DNA from: Sordaria brevicollis
Taxonomy: Eukaryota > Ascomycota > Sordariomycetes > Sordariales > Sordariaceae
Direction of reading: 5' to 3'
NCBI GenBank assembly: GCA_033439795.1
Contig: JAUTDP010000014.1
Location: 868,001 to 932,000 of the forward strand
Length of the DNA: 64,000 nt
Positions 1 to 12,310 of this stretch are shown here, one piece after another; the first letter of the stretch is position 1, and the number at the start of each line of letters is the position of its first letter. Position numbers and translations under genes: made by a program. The notes beneath the pieces were generated by a model. The model was not told the DNA's origin, did no database searches, and saw only the letters and a list, made by a program, of their open reading frames with translations.

Positions 1-3000
1 CAACTGACAGCGCACATAATAACCAAAAGTAGCTTGTCCAGCTTGGTAGCGTGCCATCTATGCTGTGTAGCGTACTGCAAGGCGAGGCTAGTCTGGTTTA
101 ACTCTGAGACAAGTGCCGTTTGCGCAGGGCTCGCCATCTTCCGGAGAGTCGCAGGAAATGGAAAAGTCCAGGGCATGTTTCTCCATAACATTTGAAGCCT
201 GATCATGCAGCTTGTGGCTTGCTGCAGCCGTCCTTTTAACCCTCGGTTGTAGGCTTGTAGCAAATTGTACACTGGCACAGCGCTAGAGTAGCAGAGAGAC
301 TATACGAAGACTACCCATGAATAGTGTATCGTTCGACCCCAATAGTGGTAGTGGTGGCATCGGCAGCATCACCCACTCTCGGTCCGTTGACTGGCATGAG
401 GGAGTTGACTAGAGAAAAGGTAAGCAATGCTGTATGTACTGTGCCCGGAGTGAGTATCTTGGAGTTCCACTCATCCCTTTTGTTTTTCTTTGAGTCGGAA
501 GGTTTGGCCATTTTGCTTGGCTTGGGAGAGATTGGTTTGCAACAACGGGACCACGGGGCAAGGGATGTGAATTGTGACCAGTCAGTAAAATCAGTTGGGA
601 CGGTAATGATGGATCATTCCTGGCGCGCAAAAGCACAAAGTTTGACCAAGTAGAATAATCTGAGGAGGAAAAAAAGATGGAGTAAAATTGAATGGAGATC
701 TACTCCCTCTCCCCAAATTCCAGGGCCGATAATCACCCGTAGCGCCCAACGTGCCTGCCATTGAAACGGGCAATCCGCTGCCACCTACCATAACTGCGGT
801 CATTTCCAGAAGGTCGTCATTGCTTGGCAGAAAAAGAGCCCCACAAAGCACCGTCACAACCTTACAACCACCAGGAAAAAGAAGCCATGACGGGACACTG
901 ATACGATCTCTCCTTCCCTTCATCTTTCATTCTCTGCCAACAGGAACAGACGATAGCGGCAAGAACATCCATGACATGACACAAGAGATTTATGCCCGAA
1001 ATCGGTGCTACCTACGTGTCGGGTTGAGCCTGCCGCCGTACCTCTAAGTTCTATCCTTCCATCGACCGCGGCTCGTCTTTTCCCACCTGCCATGATATAT
1101 TATTCTCCTAGGTATGAGAGGGTCAAAAGGTCCAACCGACGTCAGTCAACACTTGAAACTTCACAGCCACCGTTATCGTCATCCACCACAATCCCAACCT
1201 CATACCGCTCATCGTTGTCCGTCATCTCAGAATCAACGCAATATGGCTCCTGGAAGCTGACCTCCCTCTCCCGCCGTTTACATTGCCAGTTGCTCACGAT
1301 GCGCCCATCTTCCATGATCCCACACGCTCACAATGACCCCATGCCCGTCCTGGGTTCAATTCCCGAGCAGACGGTCGACGTCCAACGCCATAGTCGACGC
1401 TGATTCGTCCGTCATCGTGAACGTCTGCACATCCCGCATCAACGATCAAACCACTAGAACCACTCAGCCAACGGGGCAAGCTAAGCTTCTTTTGCCAGGA
1501 TCCCCGAGATAGATACTGGCCAACGAGAAAGGGATGACTTCTTTGCCATACTCGCCAACGTCCTCTTTCCCACTTAACCATCATTGACCCAAGCGAGACA
1601 GGAAGTCAGCAGACAAGCTGAGACTTCTAGTGGAACAAGCCAAGTCCACTTGGTTCAAGCTGGACATATACCGAACCCATCGTCCATTCACCCTTGACCA
1701 AAACGACCTCGGCCGGACCATGATCTCCAGGCTGGGGAGCCTCATGCTAGTCAAGTCATACATCGTCGAGTCGTTCTTTTACACATCAGCTCGACCCCGC
1801 ACTTTCAACCACCGATATAGCCCCTTGATCTGCTCCTCGACATCATTCTAATTGTCGTGTTTACACAAAGTGGTCCACGAAACAACTAATATCATGCCCA
1901 TAGGACACCATTGCTGGCCCCTTCTCCACACTCGAGGCGCGATTGCAATATGCTATCTCGACATCACCCTTGATCCGAATCCTTCGTTGGCGTTTGTCAA
2001 ATCATGATGGGGGTTTGTTATGCCAGCTGTCCCTGTCTACATCCACGAGCTCCGAGTACTCTTTGACCGCGTACCTGCAGCCCATCAGATTTCAGAAGGA
2101 CCCCACAAACGCATCGATTGATATCACTTTGGGTACCTCGAGCTAGCCTTCTTCTTCTGGCTGTCCTCAAACCGACAAGGAATCCTGGCTTGGCGTGCTG
2201 CGTTCAACACTCCCGGTGGACCGAACGACAGCAAAGATCAATGCCGGGCAACGTCAAGGCCCTTGTCGGCTTGACATCGGTTACACTAGCGCTCCTGCGC
2301 ATTCGTCGTTGTCGTCGCCGTATCGGCCCTCATCGATGGCTCCTTCTCCGAAACCAGCCGCATCCATTGATGGCCTGACAGGTCATCGACGACTTCGGAG
2401 ATCGGTCCGGGTACGGCTGAAGCTGTACCGCCACGGGGAAGCTTTGACGGGCTATGCGGGATGTCACAACTGAAAATGGATGTCTTCAATTCTGACTCTC
2501 TTTGCTAGAAGGACCGGTAGCAATGGCAAGTTCGGGGTGTTGTGGACTTCCAACTTTACACCCTACATTAACCAATGTCGCTGACTTCTCTAGAACATTC
2601 ATTACCTTCTCTCTCTCGCCTTAGGATTAGCGAAAGTATTGAGAATCGAATTGGATCAGACCCGGGATCTTGCGTTTGCTATGCAGATTCAATTCTCCTC
2701 CGTTACAACGTTCGGAACGCTTCTAACTGGCGCCCACCTCGTCCCGATATGTTTGCACCAAATCAATCGCACACTGTGTACATTCAGGAACAACGGCAGG
2801 AAGGATGCTCATTGTGTCAGACAAATGGTCTGATAATGGTGCTTCTTCCCCAACGTCTCTCTAAAGGCGATGGAGAGATTCCCAATATTTTCAAATGGAT
2901 ATTTGCCAAAGATAGGTAAGATGTATGAACCCCTGAATTGTTATTAAAATCTCGAACCTTCAGTCTCCAGGCCCTAACCAGCCGTATAAATGTATAACCT

Positions 3001-4227
3001 TGGAAGTTCCTCCTTGTTGACGACGGATTTAGAGGGAAGTCTCTCACACTCTTTACAAACATTGAGCAAAGGAGCAACCCCAGCCTTCGTACTACACGGA
3101 AAATTCTGCCAACGGGAAAAGTCTCGCGGCGCTGCGGTTGTGGTTGCGGAAGGGTGCATTTTTTTATCTCCTATCAACCTTTCCCTTTTCCTCCCTTCCG
3201 TTCTGGAACCAGACGGTCGGGAACGAATCGAGTGTCTGCCCTTCGTCTGTCTTTGCCATCTGTTCCATGGAACTTTCCACTTCCCAGGTCTCTTTGTCAC
3301 CCCCTTGAAGTTGACAATTGTACAAAGTACCAGCTGGCAGGACAACAAACCGGCTTGTCCGTCTCTGCCCGTCTTGGCTTCGGCGGCACGCCGTATTCTC
3401 CGGTTTGCTCCCGTCACCTCACATTCGTAAACCTCGCTGGCTCCGTATCACTCACTCCGATACAACTGGCCTGACCAAACGCCGGGTGCCGCCTCCGATA
3501 TGAAGGCCGGAAGGAAGCGGAAGCGGTAGTGGAAGGGATATGACGGGTCCTGAAGTTTGGTGACAAGCAATACAAGCAGCGGTGAGAGAGTTTGCTGAGA
3601 GTTCGGAGACGGTCGTCTTGTTTGACCAGCCATGTCAGAAAGGTATGAGTACAACTCCGTGATGCATTTTCTGGTTGGGTTGCTGTGCTCTGCATGATAA
3701 CCGTGGACGAGGAAGCATGGCAACAAGCCAAGCATGGAACTGTCTACGAGACTGTTTACGAGATCTCGACAGTGACATTAAAGGACGAAGATGGAGAATC
3801 TCTCCCAAATGAGTAATACAACCTGTTTAAACCGGCCTACTTGCCCACTGAAAACCACACAATAGTGGTAAAATGAATGAAAATGAAGAAGTTATCCAGT
3901 AATCATAGTCCACTTGTTTAACAGTTGTCCTCAAGTTCCAGAAAAAGGGATGGAATATACACGCTTTCTAAACCATATAGAAACCGTACGCATAAAGCTA
4001 AAAGTAATAAAATACTTCAAACTTTGAAGACACCAAGGAATAAAAAGGGTAAAAGGAAATAGACAATCGGACAAAAAAGTGAATGAGACGGAACATACGA
4101 AAAGACAATAAAACTATATTACGAATACTAAGTCGGGAACCATCAAAAAGTGGTAGAACTTGAAAAATGCCATATAGAATAATGATAAAAGATCCAGAAG
4201 GAGGGAACAAAAAAAGTGCAAAAGAAA
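1..4227. other. no recognisable gene
   Basis: The base composition is normal and un-RIPed. Short open frames on both strands lack family motifs, and none can be joined through convincing GT..CTAAC..AG introns. It may hold regulatory DNA, non-coding RNA or decayed coding sequence. Nothing can be supported from sequence alone. Confidence 0.5.
4209..4215 (-). terminator. RNA polymerase III T-run downstream of tRNA-Gly
   Basis: A run of seven A on the plus strand reads as a run of T on the minus strand, about 12 nt past the 3' end of the tRNA. This is the normal Pol III stop. Confidence 0.7.
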
Positions 4228-4298
4228 TGCGCCAGCCGCGAATCGAACGCGGGGCCCATCGATGGCAACGATGGATTTTACCACTAAACCACTGGCGC
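4228..4298 (-). tRNA. tRNA-Gly(GCC)
   Basis: This 71-nt cloverleaf has no intron. The 7-bp acceptor stem pairs GCGCCAG with CTGGCGC, the anticodon stem CATCG with CGATG, and the T stem CCGCG with CGCGG around a TTCGATT loop. The anticodon GCC lies at plus-strand 4264-4266 and the discriminator base is A. The D-arm TGGTTTAGTGG is a good A box and GTTCGATTC a good B box. A Pol III T-run follows. Confidence 0.97.
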
Positions 4299-5112
4299 TG
4301 TTTAGTTGTTATTGATGACTTAACGCGAATCTTGGATATATAAAACTGGGGTGGACCTGGTCTTGGTGGATCTTGGGTTGCTTTCAGCACGACTTTAACT
4401 GAGCTCCTAGTATTCAAGATCTGGCAACGATAGACTTTAAATGCGCAGCGTGGTGTGTTAATGTAATAATGAGTGGTTTGCAAACAGAACAGAGTCTTTC
4501 TATTTTCATTAGTACCATTGAGCTTACTCGTATCAGCATATCCTGTCGAATCTTAAGATTTCACTGTCATCTTGGACAGCACGGGACAAAGGTGAAAGAC
4601 GAAGTCACACATTCGTCAGGACGGGTGTGAGAATATCGCGTAAGTAGTTTGACTTTCTTCATAATTGACTTGATTCATCGCCAATCAGCTATGCAGGGTA
4701 ACCCAAGCAAGAACTTTAATCATCTTGACTTCCACAACCGGAGAACAGATCGCTCTGTTTCTTGGCCGATATCCAATTTTCCACCAAAGAGAGACAACCA
4801 ACTCAGTACCAGTTCCACTACATCCAAAAGCAATTTTTGCTCTGCTGTGCCTTGCGCAATCTTTCTTCTTTGTCTTTCTACCATGCATTCGAAATGAAGA
4901 AAGTAAAGCCCGGGTGCTACCGTAAACGCCATGCTGAAAATGTTCTTCTCGCCAATGCGGGAGCCTGAGAAAACAACGCCATATTAAAACAAGGATATCA
5001 TGAAACCAGGAAAAAATAAGTTCACGGATGATTAGCCTGCCGCTGTCATGAGGTCAGATGTCACTCCGACCCGACGGCAGTCTCGGCACGTGTCCGGTTT
5101 GTCGGGAAGCCG
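4299..5112. other. intergenic, no gene seen
   Basis: This lies between the tRNA-Gly gene and the 3' end of the phospholipase C gene. It must hold the 3' untranslated region of that gene. No conserved frame or RNA was recognised. Confidence 0.5.
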
Positions 5113-7804
5113 CTATCGAACATTCTTCTCAACCTTGATGAAGAGCTGCGACGCGGAATGTCCACCGTGTCGGCGGAGTGGCCGACGGGTCAGAGGATGA
5201 TAGAGATCGAGGCATCTATACCCTTGCTGCAAGCGGTCAAGACGGATGCAAGCCCAAGCGAGAAGCTCGTTGCCGAAGCCGCTGGAGGATGGCTCTTCAA
5301 CTTTGAATCTAACAGTGACAAGCATACGTTAGCACCAGGTTCGTGGGCTGAGATGAGGCGAGTCGGAAGGTCATGAGTGGATGAGAGTCGGAGGGATATG
5401 AATGCGGGTGTCGAATAAAGTTTGGAAAAGGGGGGCAAGAGAGGCAGGCGAATGTGAGTGTACGAAGGCGGCCGACCGGAAGGAAGCCGATGTCGGTATG
5501 CGAGTCTTCCGTGTTGCATACGCAAACTCACTCGGAGAAAGAGATGGTAGGGTTGCGGAGGTCACTTCGCCTCGCTCTCGCGGTAGATACTTCTGCTACT
5601 CCATAAAACCCAGCACATCGCTCAGAATTTGCTACCAGACAACTTTGTCTCGAGCATCCCGCCCGTCATTGTTCCCCTAATGTGGGAAAACGCGAAGCGT
5701 AAAAGGTTCTTAAAGATGTTTGCCTTATAGCGGCTCCGTGCATCAAAATCATCACGCTGAAACAAGACGACAACCATTCGTTCTCGGATGACAGGGAGAC
5801 ATTAAGACTCAACTGACCCGCGGTCCTGGTCTTATGGCAACAGCGAGTGGAATGGGCAGATATGTTGACGACGAAGAGGGAAGACACTGGAGGAAGAGAG
5901 CAGCAACTTACCTAACAAAGCTGAGCTCTTCCACCACCCCTCCCACATCCAGGAAATCGAGAGAATAAGGGTTGCGCTCCCAGTCTGGATTCTCGGTTGT
6001 TTGCGGTTGGGTAGTCCGCGTGAAGTCAAGCGACTTATTTGGTCTTTCGACGTGCAACTCCACCTTCACTCGGGTGCGCAGCTTCTTAGCCTGCCCACCT
6101 TCAGGTACGGGGATCGACTGTCCAGCTAAAACAGTAATTCGTAGGTCGACCGTCCTAGTCGGTATGTCGGTGTGCTCTAGCAGGAACCCGGCGGGCTTGA
6201 GAATCCAGCCATGCGTGTCCGCAAACATGGCATCGTTGAGCATTGTGCCTTCGTCGGTCTTCTGCCAGTTCATGGCTACCATCTGCACACCTTTTCGCCA
6301 AGGGATAGTAGGGTCGGGGTTGCTGCTATCGACACGAAGGCCTTTGGGGTAGATTCGCATAAAGTACTTTCTGTTATGCTCCATGATCTTCTGGATCTTG
6401 ACCGGATCTTGTGATATCATGTCCAGAAACTTGTCCTCGCCCACGCTGAAGATATGGCTGGGCGTTGTTGAGGCCAGGGATTTGAGGTCGGAAAAATGCT
6501 CACTGCGTGTATAAATAGCCAGTGCCGCAAGCATGTCGCAAATTGGTGGTTTGGCGCGTAGGGAGCTGACAGTCAGAGATCGCCCACGCTGGGCTTCCAC
6601 TATCTCACCATTGCAGTCATCCAATCGCTTTACCTTGATCAAAATCTTGTCGAGCAGTTGTTCCAGTCGAGGCTGTTCTGTCAGGTGATTGCAGTCTTCA
6701 AAGGGCTCTTCCAGAAGCAGTCCGGCCCATTCCTCCTTCATGATCTCCACCATCATCTCTTGTTGCTCACGATCGCAACCAACCTCCAAACTGACGATGA
6801 TCGGTAGATGATTCGTTACGAACGCCTCTTCTCTAACAGCCTTGCAAACCTCCCGAAAAGGCACCGTGGTGGTCATAGTGCCATGGTGGTGCACGATGGG
6901 CTCGACTCTCTTGATAGACCCCGATGAGGATGTGGACTGATCTAAGCGGTCACTTAATTCTTTAGGATCCAGACTCGTGCCGCTGTCCCGGGGAGTTCGC
7001 ATTGCGTAAAGGCCTGGCTGATCGACGCTCAAACTTGAGCCATGTTTGACACTGGTTCGTGACATTGCGGAAACGTTCGATAAATGCCGGCGATGCTCCC
7101 CATTCGGAGACTTTGATGGGGTTCGTGATGGGGCATTCCACACGTCGATCTCAATGCATCGGCAGCCGTTTCGTAACACCTATAAGTTATGTTAGATATC
7201 GTTAATAATGACGGGGAGTTGTTGATACATACGGCCTTGTATGCCTCTGCGGAGCTCTTGGATGAGAGCTGGTTTCCCTCCAAATATGTATTGTGACTGC
7301 TGTTGATGAAATAACTGCTTATTGGTTTCGTGAGGTCGATTTCGGAAGGATCCAAGGGCTGTAGGGCATTCCAGGCCGCTTTGTCGTTGCTCCATGCCCA
7401 GAAGAATTCTTCAAAGGTGTACACGTCCTTGTCTGGTAGATTGAAGATCGTGATCCCTTGGGTCCTTTTGAGAAAGCGAAGGAACTTCTCATGCGTAAGT
7501 AGCTTGTCGCCTCCGCAAGCTTCTTTCCAAACCCTCACGGCGTGTTTCTTAAACGCGTCGTGGATGTACATGGGTTTATGCGTGGCGTTGAAGACCTGTG
7601 CCGACGACACCAAGGAAGCCATGAACAGAGCGGAGGTCGGCTGGCTTGGAGAAGCAATTTTCATGGTCGTCATCCTCCGCATAAACGACGGCTTCTCCTT
7701 CTTCTTCTTGGCCTTGCGGCGAAACTGGAGTCAGTTAGTTAGCCAACTGTTAAAGTCACGGCAGCTAGTCAATGGTGACTTACCGATATCGATATGCACG
7801 ACAT
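5113..7804 (-). CDS. phosphoinositide-specific phospholipase C (delta-like)
   Basis: The enzyme hydrolyses PtdIns(4,5)P2 to diacylglycerol and IP3 at membranes in a Ca2+-dependent way. My model has exons 7804-7784, 7724-7233, 7179-5912 and 5308-5113, giving 658 aa in frame. An EF-hand-like region precedes the X domain (about 140-340). The X domain has the SSHNTYL catalytic His, GCRCIEIDVWN with the Ca-binding acidic residues, and a second His in PIVHHHG. The Y domain (about 425-545) has HNRKYFMRIYPKG and MLNDAMFADTHGW. The C2 domain is completed only by the last exon (AWACIRLDRLQQGYR). The last intron is unusually long (603 nt), but its GTAAGT donor and TGCTAAC..TTAG acceptor restore the C2 domain in frame. 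The first exon (7 codons) is the weakest part; the start could instead be 7682. A DNA transposon end lies about 105 bp upstream of the start. Confidence 0.93.
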
Positions 7805-7909
7805 CGTCAGGGAAAAAGTCGTAGCTCTTCAATCGTCTAATTGTTCTCTTGTTTTCCTTTTCCGACTGCTTTATGTCTCTCCGTCGGCGATGGGAGAGCC
7901 TCAGGGGTC

Positions 7910-7968
7910 CCGCTGTGTGTTGAAATCGAGGTGTCAGTCCCCACTTTGCACGGGCACCCCCCTTTACA
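7910..7968 (+). repeat. left terminal inverted repeat of the Tc1-type element
   Basis: It begins CCGCTGTGTGTTGAAA and ends CCCCCCTTTACA, and matches the reverse complement of 12311-12369 at 58 of 59 positions. An internal GTGTCAGTCCCC block resembles the CAGT start common in Tc1-type ends, but it lies about 25 bp in from the outer edge. Confidence 0.92.
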
Positions 7969-8089
7969 CAACACCACATCAAAACAGACATCGTGAATCG
8001 TAAAAGTTGAATATCTCCGCGGTTTTACTGCCAAATCTGCTGGTTTTGGTCGGATTTTGAAGCTCTCGCGATGTATAATCGGTATAGCC

Positions 8090-9211
8090 ATGAGAACACG
8101 CAGTAATAAGAGGCAGCGCCAAAGTATCTACATGATGCTGACGGCTGGCGAGCATCCACGTCAAATCGCGCAATCCGTTGGCATGAGCGAGCGCCAAATC
8201 TGGAGGTTAAAACGAAACTTCGATACCACCGGCAAATTATACCCCCAGAGTAACTCGAAATATAACGCAATAATATTGACGCCAGCGGTCATGGAGGTGA
8301 GCAATGGCTGTAGACTTTGAGTACCCTGGTATGGTATCTAACTGTTGGTCGTACAGGAAGTTCTCGAGCTCCTTCGCCACAAGCCCGATTTATACCTCGA
8401 TGAGATACAGTACTATCTGGCCACTGAAATGGACATACATGTATCAACGAGCGCCATATCAAAGCAATTGAAGGCTTCTGAATGGACCAACAAGAGGATG
8501 GCGCACAAGGCTTCCCAGCGCAGCGAGCCATTGCGGTTAGACTGGTTGAGGAAGGTTTCCACGTTTTCAGCAGAGATGTACGTGTTCTGTGACGAGTCTG
8601 GTGTTGATAAGAGGGACGGTGCTCGTCGTACTGGATGGGCACCAAAGGGTATGGCACCAGTTGCAGAGAGTGCGCTCACCAGGGGGAAACGGTTCCATCT
8701 ATTGCCAGCAATAACTGTGGATGGCCTCATCGACGTGTTGTGTTATAAGGGAGCAACAGATACGACCGGTTTTATTGCTTGGTTGGAGGAGGAGGTGTTG
8801 CCTAAGATGAACCCGTTCCCTGGTCGTTATAGTATATTGGTGATGGATAACGCATCATGGCACAAGGACCCCGCCATCAAGACCGCATGCGACAACAGAG
8901 GTGTGCTGTTATGGTTCTTGCCGCCATATTCACCAGACTTCAACCCCATCGAGGCATACTTCAGTGATGTGAAGGCCTGTATACGACGGCAATACCAACA
9001 CGCTGGCGGTGATACGCTGAGCAATGAAGAGTTTAAGGCGTTCTTGGAGGGGGTTGCGAGGGAGGTAGGGCAGCGGGTCGATGCCATACGCGGGCACTAC
9101 CGCCAGGCAAACGTGCCATTCCGTGACGACGTCGATAACCGTGAAAAAGACTACGTTGCGTTGTATGGGGACCAGCTGCACGAGTTGACAACGACGGGAA
9201 CAGTCGCATAA
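8090..9211 (+). CDS. Tc1/mariner-type transposase (DD34E, DDE_3)
   Basis: This is a cut-and-paste transposase of 353 aa in two exons (8090-8296 and 8357-9211). The 60-nt intron has a GTGAGC donor, a CTAAC branch point and a GTACAG acceptor. A helix-turn-helix (about residues 20-45, HPRQIAQSVGMSERQIWRLK) is followed by a DDE_3 domain. The catalytic triad is intact: D148 in FCDESGVD, D233 in LVMDNASWH and E268 in NPIEAYFSD, with 34 residues between the last two. There are no internal stops or RIP-type changes, so the protein looks functional. The ATG at 8090 follows GCC and is the first in frame. Confidence 0.94.
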
Positions 9212-9412
9212 GGATGTTGTTTGTATGGTAGATGTACTGTTTTGAACATGCTCAAAGTCGACCGTTGTCGAGTTACGAAAAAAAAAACCCGCAAGGTGTA
9301 AGATGTACCAGACGTGCCAAAAGTGCCAAATCTGCCATCAGAAGTGTAAAAGTATTATTATCTGTAATAATAGATCGAAGTGTAGAATCCCCCTCTTGTG
9401 TAAAAAAATCCC

Positions 9413-12203
9413 TCAAAGCTCGTCATCATCATCAGCCTCAGTCGCAGTCTCGTCGTCGTCGTAGTCGGTACGCGGGCCATCATCCGGATTGGTCTCCTCA
9501 TCATCGTTGATGAAGCTGGTATAGATGGTGTCGTCGTCATCTTCTTGTTCTTGATCGTCGTTCTGTTCGATGGGGGGTGGGCCGCGGTGGTTATGAACGT
9601 CTTGCCAAAGCGAGTCTTGGGGGATGGACGAGTCTGGTGAACACGGCTGTTAGCAAATGCTATAGATCAAAAAAACGGATGGGGTTTACCTTGTGATAAT
9701 AACTTGGGATCTATGGTTTCGGGTGGCGGGGGTGCTGGAGCCTGTTGCTTGGGAGCTGGTGCCGCCTGCGGTGGTGGTGTGGTGGTGGTGGTGGTGACGA
9801 CGACCGCTGTATATAATCCCTCTCGAGATGGAGAAATTCTTTGATCCCTTTCTTGATTACCATATAGATACCCTCATCAACTCCATGAGCAAGATACCAC
9901 TGCTTGGGGAGGTCGCGCGCGTGGTGGAGGGAGAGCCGACCGGATATGAGGGATTTTTGGATACTGAACAGCGCGTCACGCAAACCCTGGTTTTCGTTGG
10001 TTCTGGGCGCGTGTCGAAATATCAACTGCTTCATGAAGTCGGTGACAAGGGACTCTGATGGTTTGTTTGGCGGTGATGAGGGTGGAGGGGAGGAGGGTAG
10101 AGGGTCGTTGTCACCAACTCGACTGCTGCCAGCGCGGGAGCTGGTCGCGGTCGCGGTGGGCAAGGTAGGTAAGGTAGGCTCAGCTACCATACCCATATTG
10201 CCCATATTACCCATACCCATATTGCTAACGTCAGTGAAGGTTATAGGGGCCGTAGCTGGCAGCGTGTTACCATTGTTACTACCCTGGTGACCGTTCTGGA
10301 GACTGATGTTGAAAACTTGGGGCATGGGCATATATCCCACCCCACCGCCACCGCGCTTCGACCCCGGTGCGCCATATGGCAGAAACTGTTGAAATGGCTG
10401 TAGATTCGACTGCTGAATCATTTGCGTGCCGGAGGATGAGGAGGAGGACTCGTGTTTAGAGTCGAACCAACGCCCTGTGATGGAGGCTGGAGGCTGGTTT
10501 GTGGTGGCGCGCTTGTGAGCAATGGCGTGTGCCCAGTCGATGAGGTCTCTTGGGGTTAATGGGTAGTGGTGTTTTGAGTTGGGAAAAAGAAAACACCAGT
10601 GATACTCGTTGCCTTTGCGGTAGTTTTTACACTCGCGACCCTTATCACATCCCCATGCCTTGCCCAGATCTTCATATATTAGAGTAACCCGTTCTTTGCC
10701 CTGGCGTGCCTCCTCACGATCGCGTGCGCGGCGCGCCATGAGCTCCTCCACCATCGAGTTGGTCGTGGTCTTCTTCTTGTTCGATTTGACGGATTGTTTG
10801 GAAGTGCTGGCAGGTGCGGTCGACTGTCTGGAGCTACTGACAGGAGTGCTGGAGCCGGCGATGGTGGGCGTGGCAGGTGTAGAGGACTGGCGCAAGGAGG
10901 AGAGTTGGCGAGGTTGTGACTGCGACCGTGACTGTGACTGCGCGAGCTTTTCAGTAAAAGAGGTGACTCTAGAAGGTGTTGGTGTGCCCATAACAGAAAC
11001 AGTGCTTTGCCGCTGCTGGAATCCCCCAGTTATACGAAGGTGGGCAGTAACCGTGATAAAATACCGCTCAGCGGGCTCCTCAAGCAGGCTGCGCAGCACT
11101 CTGGCGGTATCACAAAACCCAAACGGTGTAACTGGGTCATCCTTCTTAGGCAAAACGCGTAGTTGGAATAGCGTCGTGCCTTTCCTGTTCCTGGCTGTCT
11201 CCAGTATACCAGCCGACCAGTCTGCGTATTGTACAGAGATGGTGGGATCCATACCCAAGAGCTCGCACTCGTTGCGGGCAGCATCCATGATACCATTCTC
11301 GACCTCTCGCACTCGACCCAACAGAGTGAGGCCAAGGGTACCAGAATCGTCATCGGCATTGACGGTGCCATCAGGATCTCTCTCGACGGGGACCCGGTCG
11401 TTCGAAACGAGGGTAGGCAGTTTGCCAGGCTTGACCGACAGGCGGTTGAATTGTATATCCGCCACCCACTGAGCATTGTATGTGAATAGGATATTCAGAA
11501 AATCTGGAATCGGCGGCGGCGCTGGGGGAACCGAGGCTGACTTGCGCGATTTTCTGGCAACACGAGGGGACCGAGGAGAGGGCGCGGCGCGAGGTGTCAC
11601 CTTGATGATCTCGACCTCGTCTTGTTGATCTTCTTGTTGGTCTTCTTGCTGTTCATCGTGGTCCTCCTCCTCTGTTATGCCGTTGGCCGTGCTTGCGCTT
11701 GCGTTGGAGGCTGATCGAGGACGACGAGGTTGAGGTCGAGGAGGGGGGGCGGTCGAAGAGGAGGGAGCGGGTGCCTTGAGCTTGACCTTCAAGCTAGATG
11801 TGGTACGCTGGGTAGGCTGCTTGCCAGCAGTAGTGCTCCTCTTCAATTTGACGGTCGTTTTTTTATTCTTGTTATTATTCTTGAGAACAATGCGGGGGGC
11901 TCGAGTAGGCGCTGGTCTTCCTGGGGTCCTCTCGTCATCCCCATCCCCGTCCCCATCGTCTCGCTCCTGTTCTCCTCCGCTTTCAAACTCGGCATTGATC
12001 TCTCTTAAGCGGGCGCTGGGCTGTGACAGCCGCCTCGAACGTCGGCGGTTGTCATCGTTGTTGTCGTTGTCGTCGGCGGCGCGTTTTTTGGGAGGCATGG
12101 CGGGAGCGGGGGCAGCGGTGCCAGGTGCAAAGCGGACTCTGAATGGACTAGCGGGTTGACTGGGATCCCTCAGTATTGATCTTGAACGACGCGGGGTATC
12201 CAT
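9413..12203 (-). CDS. transposon-borne accessory protein, unknown function
   Basis: I do not recognise this family. The main open frame is 12203-9872. A model with introns at 9871-9807 and 9689-9634 keeps frame and adds a strongly acidic tail (DDDDTIYTSF... ending EADDDDEL), giving about 889 aa. The second intron is well supported (GTAAAC, TGCTAAC, CACCAG). The first has weak signals; alternatively there is a frameshift in the CCA/CAC-rich stretch. Residues 1-230 are low-complexity, basic and Ser/Pro/Arg-rich with an acidic patch at 178-198. Residues 234-395 look globular. A Cys/His cluster (C519, C525, H535, C537, H545, H546) could bind metal. The composition suggests a nuclear or DNA-associated protein. 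It is convergent with the transposase and inside the same inverted repeats, so it probably moves with it. Confidence 0.72.
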
Positions 12204-12310
12204 ACGAGCTCAGAGCAGTAATCAGAATGTAAATACCCTCAGATTTGGTGATAATATGGGAGTTCGAAGGTTTGGGGTTGTCACGTATGAACAGATTTTA
12301 CGTGTGTGTC

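Noticed and set aside
1350..1370. GGGTTCAATTCCC, resembling a tRNA T-arm
   Set aside because: No matching acceptor, D or anticodon stems are found upstream.
2575..2919. Plus-strand frame with CSLCQTNG, resembling CVLCKTNG on the minus strand near 41.5 kb
   Set aside because: The similarity covers only about eight residues in opposite contexts. Neither frame has other support, so it is probably chance.
7731..7991. Minus-strand frame through the transposon end as an N-terminal PLC exon
   Set aside because: Its reading phase at the GTAAGT donor (7783) does not match the next PLC exon, and it reads through the inverted repeat. Another frame with a seven-codon first exon fits.
7969..12310. Interpretation of the cargo gene as a host gene flanked by two separate transposon ends
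   Set aside because: Both inverted repeats match each other at 58 of 59 positions and the transposase lies between them, so a single element is simpler. Host origin of the cargo remains open.
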